From Fuerstiella sp. (GTDB lineage Bacteria; Planctomycetota; Planctomycetia; Planctomycetales; Planctomycetaceae): 50,998 nucleotides of DNA. The translations under genes and the position numbers were made by a program. Of this stretch, positions 8,223 through 16,829 are shown one piece after another. The stretch spans positions 1 through 50,998 of the forward strand of contig JALHMY010000072.1 of assembly GCA_022843805.1 (NCBI GenBank). The letters are read 5' to 3'. The first letter of the stretch is position 1, and each line of letters opens with the position of its first letter. The notes beneath the pieces are model-generated. The model was not told the origin of the DNA and searched no databases. It saw nothing but the letters and a program-made list of their open reading frames with translations.

Positions 8223-9305
8223 TCAGATCATGGACTCGTCCAGACGTCGATAAATCTCAAGTACTGGCCAGAAGACCGATGTGGCATAAAGCAGCACAGC
8301 TCCAACCGCTACGACAAGAAAGATCACGACAGGGAGCACCGTCCGAAGCCAGATTGCATTGAATCGCAAACGCTGGCGGTAATGTTCCGCCACGGACTTC
8401 AGCCGAATGGAAAATCGACCGGAATCCCCCGAAGCCTGCCTGAGACAAACAGTCAGCATTGGAGGCAGTTCCGTAGAATTCCATTTCTTCCCGATTACCA
8501 TGCCGTCCGTGTCCCCCTGCTCAATCCGTCGGGCCGCATTCTGGCTGGCCAGGTCCAGCTGGCCGGAACCGCATACCGCACCGGACAGGATCATGGCTTC
8601 GGTCAGAGGCATCTGCCGGTCAACCAGCAGAGCCAGCATTCTCGTGAGGGTATAAAATTGCAGGTCACGGACCAGCGACCGTACTCCTGGGATCAGCAGC
8701 AGCAAGCGTTCCGGACCGCGGAATGCCATTGATGATGCGCGACCTGTAACTATCCAGATACCAGTCAACACTGCCACTGCGGAAGGAATCGCCCAAATCC
8801 ACTCAGGATGAGATCGGTTCAGCGTCAGCATCCTCTCCAGAGCGTCAGGAAACGTGATGTTCAGCTGCTGGGCGGCGGAGAATAACTGCGACAAAGTATG
8901 CTGCAGAATGAGAACAAACAGCAGCCAGGCAACAATCAGAATGGTGAGCGGATACGCCATGGCTTTCAGCACCTGACGTCGCAATTCCACCAGATCTTCG
9001 GCAAAGTCTCCCATCATTTCGATGGTGTCACCCAGATTGCCGGATTTCACTCCCGCGGCAATCGCCGAGGCCAGCATTCGAGAGCCACCGCTGCCTTCCT
9101 GACGAACCAGGTGCTCAAGACTCTGCCCGCTGCGCAGACCATCGGCAATTGAACTGGCAGCGGCCTGCAGGCGACTACCGTGCCCCTTTGCTGCATCGGC
9201 CAGATGCTGCTCCAGCGGGAGACCAGCGTGAACCAGGAGCCGAACTTCGTCGCTCAGGTTCTTTATGTCTTCCAGACTTAATGAAGATGTTACCGACATA
9301 AACAA
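8223..9305 (-). CDS. GspF/PilC-like inner-membrane platform protein (first of three)
   Basis: A 360-residue protein with two T2SSF halves. In half one, LSDEVRLLVHAGLPLEQHLA and GVKSGNLGDTIEMMGDFAED are clear; in half two, LARMLALLVDRQMPLTEAM-like sequence (TRMLALLVDRQMPLTEAMIL) and RQASGDSGRFSIRLKSVAEH. Membrane spans lie at about 143-165, 187-203 and 315-340. The FEDF signature of the other two copies is replaced by QLFSAAQQLNITFPDALERM. No N-terminal GspF domain. It begins 69 bp after the ATPase gene. Its divergence from the other two suggests an old duplication and perhaps a distinct position in a hetero-oligomeric platform; that is inference. Confidence 0.85.
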   Translation of the reverse strand: MFMSVTSSLSLEDIKNLSDEVRLLVHAGLPLEQHLADAAKGHGSRLQAAASSIADGLRSGQSLEHLVRQEGSGGSRMLASAIAAGVKSGNLGDTIEMMGDFAEDLVELRRQVLKAMAYPLTILIVAWLLFVLILQHTLSQLFSAAQQLNITFPDALERMLTLNRSHPEWIWAIPSAVAVLTGIWIVTGRASSMAFRGPERLLLLIPGVRSLVRDLQFYTLTRMLALLVDRQMPLTEAMILSGAVCGSGQLDLASQNAARRIEQGDTDGMVIGKKWNSTELPPMLTVCLRQASGDSGRFSIRLKSVAEHYRQRLRFNAIWLRTVLPVVIFLVVAVGAVLLYATSVFWPVLEIYRRLDESMI

Positions 9306-9374
9306 CCTGAGAATACCTTTGGATTATTATGAAGAGCAGACGAACTAAAGATTAGAGAACTCCCTTCCACCAAC

Positions 9375-10757
9375 TCATCCCCCATCACTGTTTCGCACGT
9401 GTGCGTCATTCTGACTGTGCCTGCCAAGAACTCGGAAAACTTCTTCGCTGGTGGTCAATCCCGCAGCGACCGCTTCTTGCGCAGAGTCACGAAGCGATCT
9501 GAACCCACTATCGGCCGCCACCATCGCCATTTGCCTTGCATCAGCGCGATTCAAAATTGACTGAGCGATGCGAGGAACGCCTGGATCCAGCATTTCCGCA
9601 AGCACCATTCGACCACGATATTCAAAGTCATTTCCATTTTTGCTAACGGAAGTCACCCCTCTGTTTGCACTGACGGATGTCTGATGTATAGCGTCTGAGA
9701 CACAGGAAACCATGGGATGCGAAACCGAGGCTGATTTGTGTAAGATTCCGTCGGATTCCCTGGCGATTCCTGGATTTTCTCTGCCTGACCCTGTGAGCGG
9801 TAACGCATCTGAAATCTGTTTTGTTCCCATCTCATCCGAACTGCGGCTGAGATCATCGGCTTTGATGCGACGTAACAGACGCTGACAGACAATCGTCCGC
9901 AGAGCACTTCGAATCAGATATGGCTCGATTCCCAGTTCCAGAAGTCTGGTTAACGCCTCGACACAGCTTCCCGCATGAAAAGTGGTAAGCACCAGATGCC
10001 CGGTTAATGCGGCCTGAAAAACGGCTTCTGCCGTCTCCGGATCGCGAATCTCGCCCACCATAATCACATCCGGATCCTGTCTCATCAGAGATTTGAGCCC
10101 GGCGGTGAGATCAAACCCGGATGCCGGTCGTACCTGAGACTGAGTGACTCCGTCCACGGCGACCTCAATCGGATCTTCCAGCGTCATCACGCTGCGACTC
10201 TCACCTGATGCCGCGGCAATGGCTCGAAGGCAGGCGTAAACCGTTGTCGTTTTGCCGCTTCCCGACGGACCTGTGAGCAAAATCACTCCATCCGTCGCCG
10301 TCAGCTGTTCCCTAAGCTGATGTTCAATATCTGTCGGAAGTCCCAGCTGCTCAAGCTGCTGAAGGCATGCACTTTCGGCAAACAGCCGAATGGCGGCTTT
10401 CTCACCATACAATGTCGGAAATGTTGTCACACGCACCTCAGATTCGGAATGCTCTCGTGAGACCCGACCCTCCTGCGGAACATCCGTTCGGTACGTCAGC
10501 AATCCACAAAGCACTTTCAGGCGAGCGATAATTCTCGGGCTCAGTTCCCCGTCAAAAATCGCTACGGTCTGCAGTACGCTGTCAATGCGCCATAACATCT
10601 GCAGGCCCTGCTCCGTCGGGACCAGATGCACATCCGACGCCCGTCCCTGGCGAGCATGTTCCAGAATCAGACGAACAATGTCCGGAACATATTGTTCACT
10701 TTCCGGCCTGAGCCGCTGCATGGCCTGGGAAAACAACACCATCGCCCGAGTATGCAT
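9375..10757 (-). CDS. gspE: GspE/PilB-like secretion ATPase without a tetracysteine motif
   Basis: A 460-residue secretion ATPase. Visible motifs: ASDVHLVP of the N2 domain (residues 40-47), Walker A GPSGSGKT (163-170), Asp box LEDPIE (193-198), Walker B DPDVIMVGEIRD (228-239) and His box TGHLVLTTFHAG (252-263). It is shorter than typical GspE because it has no N1 domain. After QRLLRRI (about 292-298), where GspE normally has a zinc-binding CxxC...CxxC element, there is instead a Ser-rich ~75-residue insert with a single Cys (in SHPMVSCVSD). The C-terminus keeps the usual GFRSLRDSAQEAVAAG element. First gene of the minus-strand operon. It should power assembly of the pseudopilins encoded downstream. 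Confidence 0.93.
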   Translation of the reverse strand: MHTRAMVLFSQAMQRLRPESEQYVPDIVRLILEHARQGRASDVHLVPTEQGLQMLWRIDSVLQTVAIFDGELSPRIIARLKVLCGLLTYRTDVPQEGRVSREHSESEVRVTTFPTLYGEKAAIRLFAESACLQQLEQLGLPTDIEHQLREQLTATDGVILLTGPSGSGKTTTVYACLRAIAAASGESRSVMTLEDPIEVAVDGVTQSQVRPASGFDLTAGLKSLMRQDPDVIMVGEIRDPETAEAVFQAALTGHLVLTTFHAGSCVEALTRLLELGIEPYLIRSALRTIVCQRLLRRIKADDLSRSSDEMGTKQISDALPLTGSGRENPGIARESDGILHKSASVSHPMVSCVSDAIHQTSVSANRGVTSVSKNGNDFEYRGRMVLAEMLDPGVPRIAQSILNRADARQMAMVAADSGFRSLRDSAQEAVAAGLTTSEEVFRVLGRHSQNDAHVRNSDGG

Positions 10758-11168
10758 CCGCTGTCCCTGTTAAATGACTCATTTCAACGATCACTCGCCG
10801 TTCCTTCTGCATGGGAGCAGGGTTTAGCAGAGTTTTGTCTGTTTTTTCCTGCATTCGATCTTACCAATTTAAGAACCCGTTAAAAAACTTCAGCGGCTGC
10901 TGTCGACACCATCATCAGGACACCAGCAGTGAACAGAAAATTGCGTTAACAACTCTTTTCCTTTCACCGCAGTACCGGGCGTCTTGCATTGTCCTTCAGT
11001 TCAACGATATGCTGCCATTAATGTTGCTGTTGTCGATGTTAACGGATCGAAGATTAACTGATCTGCCGGTTAACTGACATGATGCTGCAACCGCCTGTGA
11101 CTGTTCGCCTGCCCCCCCTGAAAATCCCGCCTGCCATCGAGTCGTCTGCGACGTCGGAGTCATTTTGA
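10758..11168. other. Divergent intergenic region between gspE and the DUF1501 gene
   Basis: About 410 bp with no convincing gene. It must hold the promoters of the minus-strand pseudopilus operon and of the plus-strand DUF1501 gene. The visible structure is a run of three short direct repeats at 11038-11078. A GGAG at 11156-11159, 9 bases before the ATG at 11169, is a good ribosome binding site for the DUF1501 gene. I cannot assign -35/-10 boxes with confidence. Confidence 0.5.
11038..11078. promoter_or_regulatory. Three direct repeats of TTAAC(T)GA-type, possible operator
   Basis: GTTAACGGATC (11038), ATTAACTGATC (11053) and GTTAACTGACA (11069) recur with a spacing of 15-16 bp, about one and a half helical turns. 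They lie roughly 90-130 bp upstream of the DUF1501 start. Such spacing suits cooperative binding of a regulator, but no regulator gene is adjacent. Low confidence; it could be chance. Confidence 0.3.
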
Positions 11169-12527
11169 ATGCTGTCAATCCTCGGACCTCGTTCTTCTTC
11201 CTTCTGTGACGGGAACACTCGTCGACAGTTCCTGAAAATTGGGGGCCTGGCACTGGGAGGCATGAGTCTTCCTCAGATTCTGAAGGCAGAAGACAGTTCC
11301 GCAGCCCCGACAGGTAAAAAGCTGCCGCATAAGGCAGTAATCATGATTTATCTTTCCGGCGGTCCTTCTCATCAGGATATGTATGATCTGAAAATGGATG
11401 CCCCGCTGGAGATACGAGGGTCATTCAGGCCAATACAGACGAACGTTCCGGGAATTGAGATCTGTCAGCACATGCCTCGTCTGGCACAGATGATGGACAA
11501 GTTCGCGATTATACGTTCTCTGTATGGATCGCCCGATCAGCATGCATCGGACACCTGTCTCAGCGGTTTTCCAATCGGAGCGAGGGGACGACAGGATAAT
11601 CGTCCGTCACTTGGTTCCGCTCTGGCTCGCCTTCACGGATCCGTTGATCGGGCAGTACCGCCATTCGTCGGTCTGACAACAAAAACCGGGCACGCCCCGT
11701 ATTCCAACCCAGGCCTGCCCGGATTTTTGGGTCATGCATATGCGCCGTTCCAGCCGGAAAGCGAAGGCATGGCCAACATGAGGCTGAATAACATCACACT
11801 GGATCGCCTTCGCGATCGACAGGCACTGCTTACAAACTTTGATGAGTTTCGACGCTGTGTGGAAACCAGTGACAATCTGAAGAGCATGGACATTAACACC
11901 AGGAAGGCATTCGATGTTCTGACTTCCAGTCGGCTGGTTGAAGCGCTCGATCTGGACAAGGAAGACAGTGCACTTCGAGATCGCTATGGGCGAGGAAGTT
12001 CATCACCGGCCTTCGGCGAAGACGCGGGTCCGCACTGGATGGACCAGTTCCTGATGGCTCGTCGCCTGGTGGAAGCCGGTGTTCGCTGTGTCACCTTATC
12101 CTTTGGAAGCTGGGACCGCCATGGCGGTAATTTTGAACGACTGCCGGAACAGCTGGCAAAGTTTGACCAGGGAATTACGGCTCTCGTGGAAGACCTGCAT
12201 CTGCGGGGCCTGAACGACGATGTTAGTGTGGTTGCATGGGGTGAATTCGGGCGGACACCGCGCATTAATCCGGGCGGCGGACGAGATCACTGGCCACAGG
12301 CTTCCTGTGCACTGCTCGCAGGAGGTGGCATGCGGATGGGTCAGGTCATCGGATCAACAAATCGACTTGGCGAGGTTCCTCAGGATCGCCCGATTCATTA
12401 TCAGGAAGTCTTTGCAACTCTCTACCATCAGCTCGGCATCAACGTACGAACCGCCACTATTCCCGACAACAGCGGTCGGCCACAATACCTTCTGGATCAT
12501 CAGGATCCGGTCAAAGAACTGATCTGA
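11169..12527 (+). CDS. DUF1501 family protein with Tat signal
   Basis: A 452-residue protein. The N-terminus has a twin-arginine signal, TRRQFLKIGGLALGG (Arg 18-19), so folded export is likely. Features of the DUF1501/sulfatase-like fold are IMIYLSGGPSHQDMYDLK near the start, FAIIRSLYGSPDQHASDTCL, VTLSFGSWDRHGGNFERLPE and VVAWGEFGRTPRINPGGGRDHWP (split here across two motifs: WGEFGRTPRIN and GGGRDHWP). These His/Asp residues resemble the metal site of the alkaline phosphatase superfamily. In planctomycetes DUF1501 genes usually pair with a DUF1549/DUF1553 cytochrome-like gene; that partner is not next to it here. GGAG lies 9 bases upstream of the ATG. Exact substrate unknown. Confidence 0.92.
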   Translation: MLSILGPRSSSFCDGNTRRQFLKIGGLALGGMSLPQILKAEDSSAAPTGKKLPHKAVIMIYLSGGPSHQDMYDLKMDAPLEIRGSFRPIQTNVPGIEICQHMPRLAQMMDKFAIIRSLYGSPDQHASDTCLSGFPIGARGRQDNRPSLGSALARLHGSVDRAVPPFVGLTTKTGHAPYSNPGLPGFLGHAYAPFQPESEGMANMRLNNITLDRLRDRQALLTNFDEFRRCVETSDNLKSMDINTRKAFDVLTSSRLVEALDLDKEDSALRDRYGRGSSSPAFGEDAGPHWMDQFLMARRLVEAGVRCVTLSFGSWDRHGGNFERLPEQLAKFDQGITALVEDLHLRGLNDDVSVVAWGEFGRTPRINPGGGRDHWPQASCALLAGGGMRMGQVIGSTNRLGEVPQDRPIHYQEVFATLYHQLGINVRTATIPDNSGRPQYLLDHQDPVKELI

Positions 12528-12582
12528 GGCAGGATCAGGGGAAAGCGGCGTCTGAGAAGCGAACTCGTTGCCGTCAATCGTT

Positions 12583-12608
12583 CTGTTTGATTCAATTGAT
12601 TCAAACAG
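12583..12608. terminator. Possible terminator hairpin after the DUF1501 gene
   Basis: CTGTTTGA-ttcaattgat-TCAAACAG forms an 8-bp stem 55 bases after the DUF1501 stop. The loop itself is nearly palindromic. No T-tract follows, so a classical intrinsic terminator is uncertain. Confidence 0.3.
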
Positions 12609-12647
12609 GAGAGAACAAAGGAGTCACTGCGAATGCGCTGAGTGATT

Positions 12648-12758
12648 GTTAGGCGCTGTCAGACAATAAGTGTCGCCTTTTGCTCCGCAAAAGGATGCTC
12701 TTTCGCGGAGCGAAAGGCGACTATGGCGGTCACTTATTGTTTTCCAGGTCCTTAATCT
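12648..12758. repeat. Palindromic dispersed repeat, copy 2 (most complete)
   Basis: A complete copy. The inverted ends are TTAGGCGCTGTCAGACAATAAGTG on the left and, on the opposite strand, TAAGGACCTGGAAAACAATA followed by AGTG on the right, about 18 of 23 positions identical. The core has two inverted arms, each its own hairpin with a 3-base loop: CTTTTGC-TCC-GCAAAAG and CTTTCGC-GGA-GCGAAAG. The whole unit can fold into one long hairpin. It lies between two convergent genes. Shared with copies at 5560 and 24487. It looks like a non-autonomous mobile or REP-type element; no transposase is encoded. Confidence 0.88.
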
Positions 12759-12864
12759 CCGTTTCCTCTGTTACCTCCTGTTCAATTCCGATTAACCGTT
12801 CATTAAGTTCATCGTCCAATTCTGCAACTCTCGCCGTCAGCTTTGCACGTGTGTGACAGCTGTT
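12730..12864 (-). pseudogene. Possible coding remnant, coiled-coil-like, no start codon
   Basis: Reading the minus strand, 44 open codons end in TGA at 12730-12732. The peptide has a strongly charged helical pattern: RAKLTARVAELDDELNERLI then GIEQEVTEETEIKDLENNK. No ATG, GTG or other good start is present, and a stop lies just upstream. The last seven codons fall in the inverted end of the palindromic repeat. It may be the tail of a gene truncated by the repeat insertion, or chance. The codon pattern and charge periodicity made me record it; confidence is low. Confidence 0.25.
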
Positions 12865-12877
12865 TTATTGCACCTTA

Positions 12878-15484
12878 CTAATCCACCTTCAGCTTCCTTC
12901 GAAACACGGTATCGCCATTGGTGATATAAAGGTATTCGTGATTCGCACCGGCCAGTACGCAGCTGGTCAGAGGCTGAGACGGCAGCGGTTTGGGAAGAAC
13001 GCCGCATTCCCGGCCCGTGGGGTCAAAAATCTGCACTCCGAGAGCTGATGTGACGTAATATCGGCCGGATTTGTCCACGGCACTTCCATCGCCCTGAGCT
13101 GTCAGCATGTACGGAGGCGGTTCGTTGAATTTGAACTCGCCCTTCGGATCAATCGGCAGACGCAGTGTCATTGCGGGAATCTTTGCATCAAGACTTCCAT
13201 CCGGATTCACTCGAAACAGCCATGCGTGTTCGCCGCCGTAATCTGAAACGGCCAGAGTGCCCTGATCGTTTGAAAGCACAATTCCGTTGGGGCGATTAAT
13301 GCCCGTATCGGCGACTGTCACTTCTGCGCTTTGAATATGTATACGAGTGACCTTTTGCTGGCCGGTCTCTGTAATATAAATGAAGCCATCGGAACTCACC
13401 GCCAGATCATTAGGAGTCACATTGGAAGCGACTTCTCTGACTTCACCTGTTTGCGGATTGATTGAGATGACTCGCTTTTTGCTTCCCTGACACGCATAGA
13501 GCAATCCGTCAGGACCGAACTCCAGCCCGCTGACGGACTCTTTGACGATCTCCGTTTTCTGACCATCACTGACGTTTACTTTCCAGACCGCCGGTGCTTT
13601 CATATCAGAGAAGTAAAAGTTGCCATCCGCATCGGTGCACGGTGCGTCGGCAAACCCAAGTTTGTCCGCCACAACTTCCCAGTTCTCACCTGGGATCAGT
13701 TGCCTCAGCAAAGTCATATCACCTTTAAGATCACCCTTTGTATCAACCTTTGGCTGATGCTTTTCCTGACGCCATAACCACTTCAGGGCGTCAGGAAAGA
13801 GTGCTCCGCCATGGTCAGCACTGTGAGCATAGCCTTCTGCCCAGTCGAATTTCACATCATAACCCATGTACTGAAGAGCAGACGCCATCAGGCGATTGGA
13901 CCACGGCCAGCTGCCAAACGCGTTATCGATGTCACCGCTTGTGTCGGCCATGTAGACCCGAATCGGCTTCGGTTCTGTCTTGCGAATCCACGAAGGATAA
14001 ACGTTACCACCTCGCAAATTGGTAAAACTCCCGATGGTGGACAGCACTTTTCGAAACGAATCGGGCCGTTCCCACGCGACGGTGAACGCGCAAATGCCGC
14101 CCGAACTGGCGCCACAAATTGCCCGCATCTCGGGGTCCTTTGACACCGTATAACGTTTTTCGACTTCCGGTATGATTTCTTCAAGCAAAAAGCGAGCATA
14201 CCGATCGCCCAGACTGTCGTATTCGAAACTGCGGTTGGAACTTCGTCCCTTTTCTCTGGGCTTCGACTTTTCATGTCCCGGATTGATGAACACGGCAATC
14301 GTCGGAGGCATTTCGCCTTTAGCAATCAGATTGTCAAAAACGACTGGTACTCGCCAGCGACCACTCACATTGCGATAACCAGCACCGTCCTGAAAAATCA
14401 TCAGCGCTGCGGGCTCTTCCTTTTTGTATTGAGCTGGCACATAAATGGACCATTCGCGTGTTGTGTCTGGAAAAATTGTCGATTCAAACGCTGGCATATC
14501 CTCGACGGTTCCATGCGGAACATCGTCCCTCATGATCGCATCAGGATGCGGTTGCCACTGCGGCGGTTTCGGTGATTCCGAGACTGCGGAAGGCGCATTG
14601 ACCGGAGCCGGTGAGCTGGTCTGATCCGCCCACAGCCACCGCAGAGCATCGGCTATTTTGTCGCCACCCCACTGACCACTGTGTCCGCCTCCGGTCATGA
14701 CAAACTGATAATCGTAACCGGCATACCTCAGAGCAGCCGCAAGATCTTCATTGGCCAATGGCCAGTTCCCAAACAGATTGTCGAGGTCATCCTTGCCTTC
14801 CTGAAGACAGATCTTAATGGGTTTTGGATTGTCTTTCGTTTTCCGGACGAGTCCCGGATATGCCCAGCCTCCGCGAATATTGGTAAAGCTGCCGATGTGG
14901 CTAAGAACCTTCCCAAACTGATCGGGCTTCTCCCAGGCAACAGTAAATGCACAAATTCCACCGGACGAAATTCCGCAAACGGCCCGTTGTTTCGGGTCGG
15001 AAGAAACATTCAGATCTTTGAGTGCGACGGGCAGGAACTCGTCGACCAGGAATCTGGCATAACGATCTCCCAAAGAGTCGTATTCGAACGACCGATTGCT
15101 TCGATCTCCTGCTCCGGCTTTTTTGGCTGGAATTGTTCCGGGATTAACAAAGACAGCAATCGTTACGGGCATCGCCCCCTGATGAATCAGATTGTCAAAT
15201 ACAACGGGAACTCGAAATGCACCGTCCACTTTCGCGTACCCGCTACCGTCCTGAAACACCATCAGGCAGGCAGGTTTGTCTTCGCTATACTGGGCTGGCA
15301 CATAGACGCTGTATTCGCGACGGGTACCCGGGAAAATCTGGCTGCCTTCAAAAACCCCTGAAGTCAGTTTTCCCTGCGGGACACCCGGCTGCACATTTCG
15401 ATCGGGATGATCAGGTCGCAGTTCGTCAGCCAGCACGTTCGACGCAGCGCACAACACCATGGCGGCTGCGATCCATTTCAACAT
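12878..15484 (-). CDS. Secreted double esterase fused to an SMP-30-like propeller
   Basis: About 868 residues from the start at 15484, chosen because it gives a clean signal peptide, MLKWIAAAMVLCAASNVLA; the frame also stays open to 15595. Two tandem enterochelin-esterase-like (Fes/esterase D-type) alpha/beta hydrolase domains follow, at about residues 30-310 and 320-600. Each has RREYSVYVPAQY- or REWSIYVPAQY-type sequence, a Ser nucleophile (CGISSGGICAF and CGASSGGICAF), and a late His (GGHSGQWGG and AHSADHGGA). Each domain ends in DALRWLW or DALKWLW. The C-terminal ~250 residues are an SMP-30/gluconolactonase-like propeller (FGPDGLLYACQGSKKRVISI, NGIVLSNDQGTLAVSDYGGE). Probably a periplasmic hydrolase of esters of sugars or aromatic acids; the substrate is unknown. 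Confidence 0.88.
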   Translation of the reverse strand: MLKWIAAAMVLCAASNVLADELRPDHPDRNVQPGVPQGKLTSGVFEGSQIFPGTRREYSVYVPAQYSEDKPACLMVFQDGSGYAKVDGAFRVPVVFDNLIHQGAMPVTIAVFVNPGTIPAKKAGAGDRSNRSFEYDSLGDRYARFLVDEFLPVALKDLNVSSDPKQRAVCGISSGGICAFTVAWEKPDQFGKVLSHIGSFTNIRGGWAYPGLVRKTKDNPKPIKICLQEGKDDLDNLFGNWPLANEDLAAALRYAGYDYQFVMTGGGHSGQWGGDKIADALRWLWADQTSSPAPVNAPSAVSESPKPPQWQPHPDAIMRDDVPHGTVEDMPAFESTIFPDTTREWSIYVPAQYKKEEPAALMIFQDGAGYRNVSGRWRVPVVFDNLIAKGEMPPTIAVFINPGHEKSKPREKGRSSNRSFEYDSLGDRYARFLLEEIIPEVEKRYTVSKDPEMRAICGASSGGICAFTVAWERPDSFRKVLSTIGSFTNLRGGNVYPSWIRKTEPKPIRVYMADTSGDIDNAFGSWPWSNRLMASALQYMGYDVKFDWAEGYAHSADHGGALFPDALKWLWRQEKHQPKVDTKGDLKGDMTLLRQLIPGENWEVVADKLGFADAPCTDADGNFYFSDMKAPAVWKVNVSDGQKTEIVKESVSGLEFGPDGLLYACQGSKKRVISINPQTGEVREVASNVTPNDLAVSSDGFIYITETGQQKVTRIHIQSAEVTVADTGINRPNGIVLSNDQGTLAVSDYGGEHAWLFRVNPDGSLDAKIPAMTLRLPIDPKGEFKFNEPPPYMLTAQGDGSAVDKSGRYYVTSALGVQIFDPTGRECGVLPKPLPSQPLTSCVLAGANHEYLYITNGDTVFRRKLKVD

Positions 15485-15731
15485 ACGGGGAAGGATACCC
15501 TGCAGGCGGCAACAGGACGGCGAACGAAAAACTGCTGAGCACCGCAGCGTCTGCGATGGGGCTTCGATTGCTCCGGCCATTATGAACTCACTCATACAGG
15601 AGGTTAAAGATCTTCAGAAGGTTAAAGATCGAAAAAGTTGTCGCATGTCCCCGCCGACGACACGCGGCGTCGGCCGGGATCATCACGGAATGACTGACGC
15701 CACGCAGACGCGTGCTTTACAGCAGCGACGA

Positions 15732-16829
15732 TTACTTCATCTCAAGGAATCGCACACAGACCGGGCTTGATACTTTTGTGCTCGCCTCTGTTGGGGTCAG
15801 TGCTCCGGTCGACGGATCGATTCGAAATACGATCACGTTGTCGGCTGACTGGTTCGCTACCAGCATATACTGCCCGGTCGGATCAATGGTGAAATTTCGA
15901 GGAGTTTTGACTCCTGTCGCCTGATACCCTGTCGCCGTGAGCTTACGGGTCGTGGGATCGACTGAAAAGACAGCGATGGAATTGTAAGGATCACGATTAG
16001 AGACATACACAAATTTTCCGGATGGATGCACAACAGTTTCGGCCGTGCTGCCTCCGTCGCGAATCACATCCTTCGGCAATGTCGAAAGCACCTGCTTCTG
16101 AGTCAGAGCACCCTTGCTGGCATCATAATCGCAAACGATCACCGTCAGATCACTCTCACCATTGATGTATGCCGTTTTGCCGTCCGGGTGCCATGCAAAA
16201 TGTCGCGGCCCCGCTCCCTTCGGAGTATCGAACGCGCCGTGTCGTGTCAGAGTGCCATTCTTCGAGTCAAATGCGTAGCTGATGACCTGATCCAGTCCCA
16301 GATCGCAGCAGAGGGCAAACCTGCCAGCTCGATCCAGATGAATCGAATGTCCGTTGGTGCGAGGCCCCACGTGCTGCTGAAACGATGAAGCCTTCCCCAG
16401 TTTTCCGTTTGCATCAATCGGAAAACAGATACAGCTGCCTCCGCTGTAGTTTGCAGCGAGCACATTTCGGCCAGAGGGATCAACGATCAGATGACACGGT
16501 GCCCCGCCCTGGGACGGCTGCGAATTTAAAAACGTCAGTTTGCCAGTGCTGCTGTCGACAGCAAACGCGCTGAGGGATGCTTCACCCTCATTGACAGCAT
16601 AAAGGAACTTTTTATCAGGAGAAAACGCAAGAAATGAGGGACTGTTGGTTTCCCCGGCCAGCGTCACTTCCGACAGAGATCCATCCTTAAGATTAAACTC
16701 GCATTGATAAATTCCCTTGCTGTCCTTGCCCGTATATGTGCCCAGGTAGACGCGATATTTTTCCTGCCCCTGGCTGGAAGCCGTCGCCAGAACACAAAAC
16801 AAAGCGGTCAACAACAAACGAACGCCCAT
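15732..16829 (-). CDS. Secreted lactonase, seven-bladed propeller (6-phosphogluconolactonase-like)
   Basis: A 365-residue protein with a signal peptide (MGVRLLLTALFCVLATASSQ). The start YRVYLGTYTGKDSKGIYQCE is typical of the lactonase/YbhE-type propeller family, and the blades repeat as SPSFLAFSPDKKFLYAVNEG, PCHLIVDPSGRNVLAANYSG, GPRHFAWHPDGKTAYINGES, ETVVHPSGKFVYVSNRD and FTIDPTGQYMLVANQSADN. Residues conserved in the family, such as the H in GPRHFAWHPDG, are present. Since it is exported, it more likely acts on an external lactone than in the pentose phosphate pathway. It lies 136 bp upstream of the esterase/SMP-30 gene start (15595 frame limit) in the same direction; a shared role in sugar-ester use is inference. 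Confidence 0.9.
   Translation of the reverse strand: MGVRLLLTALFCVLATASSQGQEKYRVYLGTYTGKDSKGIYQCEFNLKDGSLSEVTLAGETNSPSFLAFSPDKKFLYAVNEGEASLSAFAVDSSTGKLTFLNSQPSQGGAPCHLIVDPSGRNVLAANYSGGSCICFPIDANGKLGKASSFQQHVGPRTNGHSIHLDRAGRFALCCDLGLDQVISYAFDSKNGTLTRHGAFDTPKGAGPRHFAWHPDGKTAYINGESDLTVIVCDYDASKGALTQKQVLSTLPKDVIRDGGSTAETVVHPSGKFVYVSNRDPYNSIAVFSVDPTTRKLTATGYQATGVKTPRNFTIDPTGQYMLVANQSADNVIVFRIDPSTGALTPTEASTKVSSPVCVRFLEMK

Noticed and set aside
14681..15361. 226-residue frame on the plus strand
   Set aside because: Antisense of the double esterase gene.
15485..15595. Extra 37 N-terminal residues of the double esterase
   Set aside because: Cys/Ser-rich leader in front of a clean signal peptide; the ATG at 15484 is a better start.
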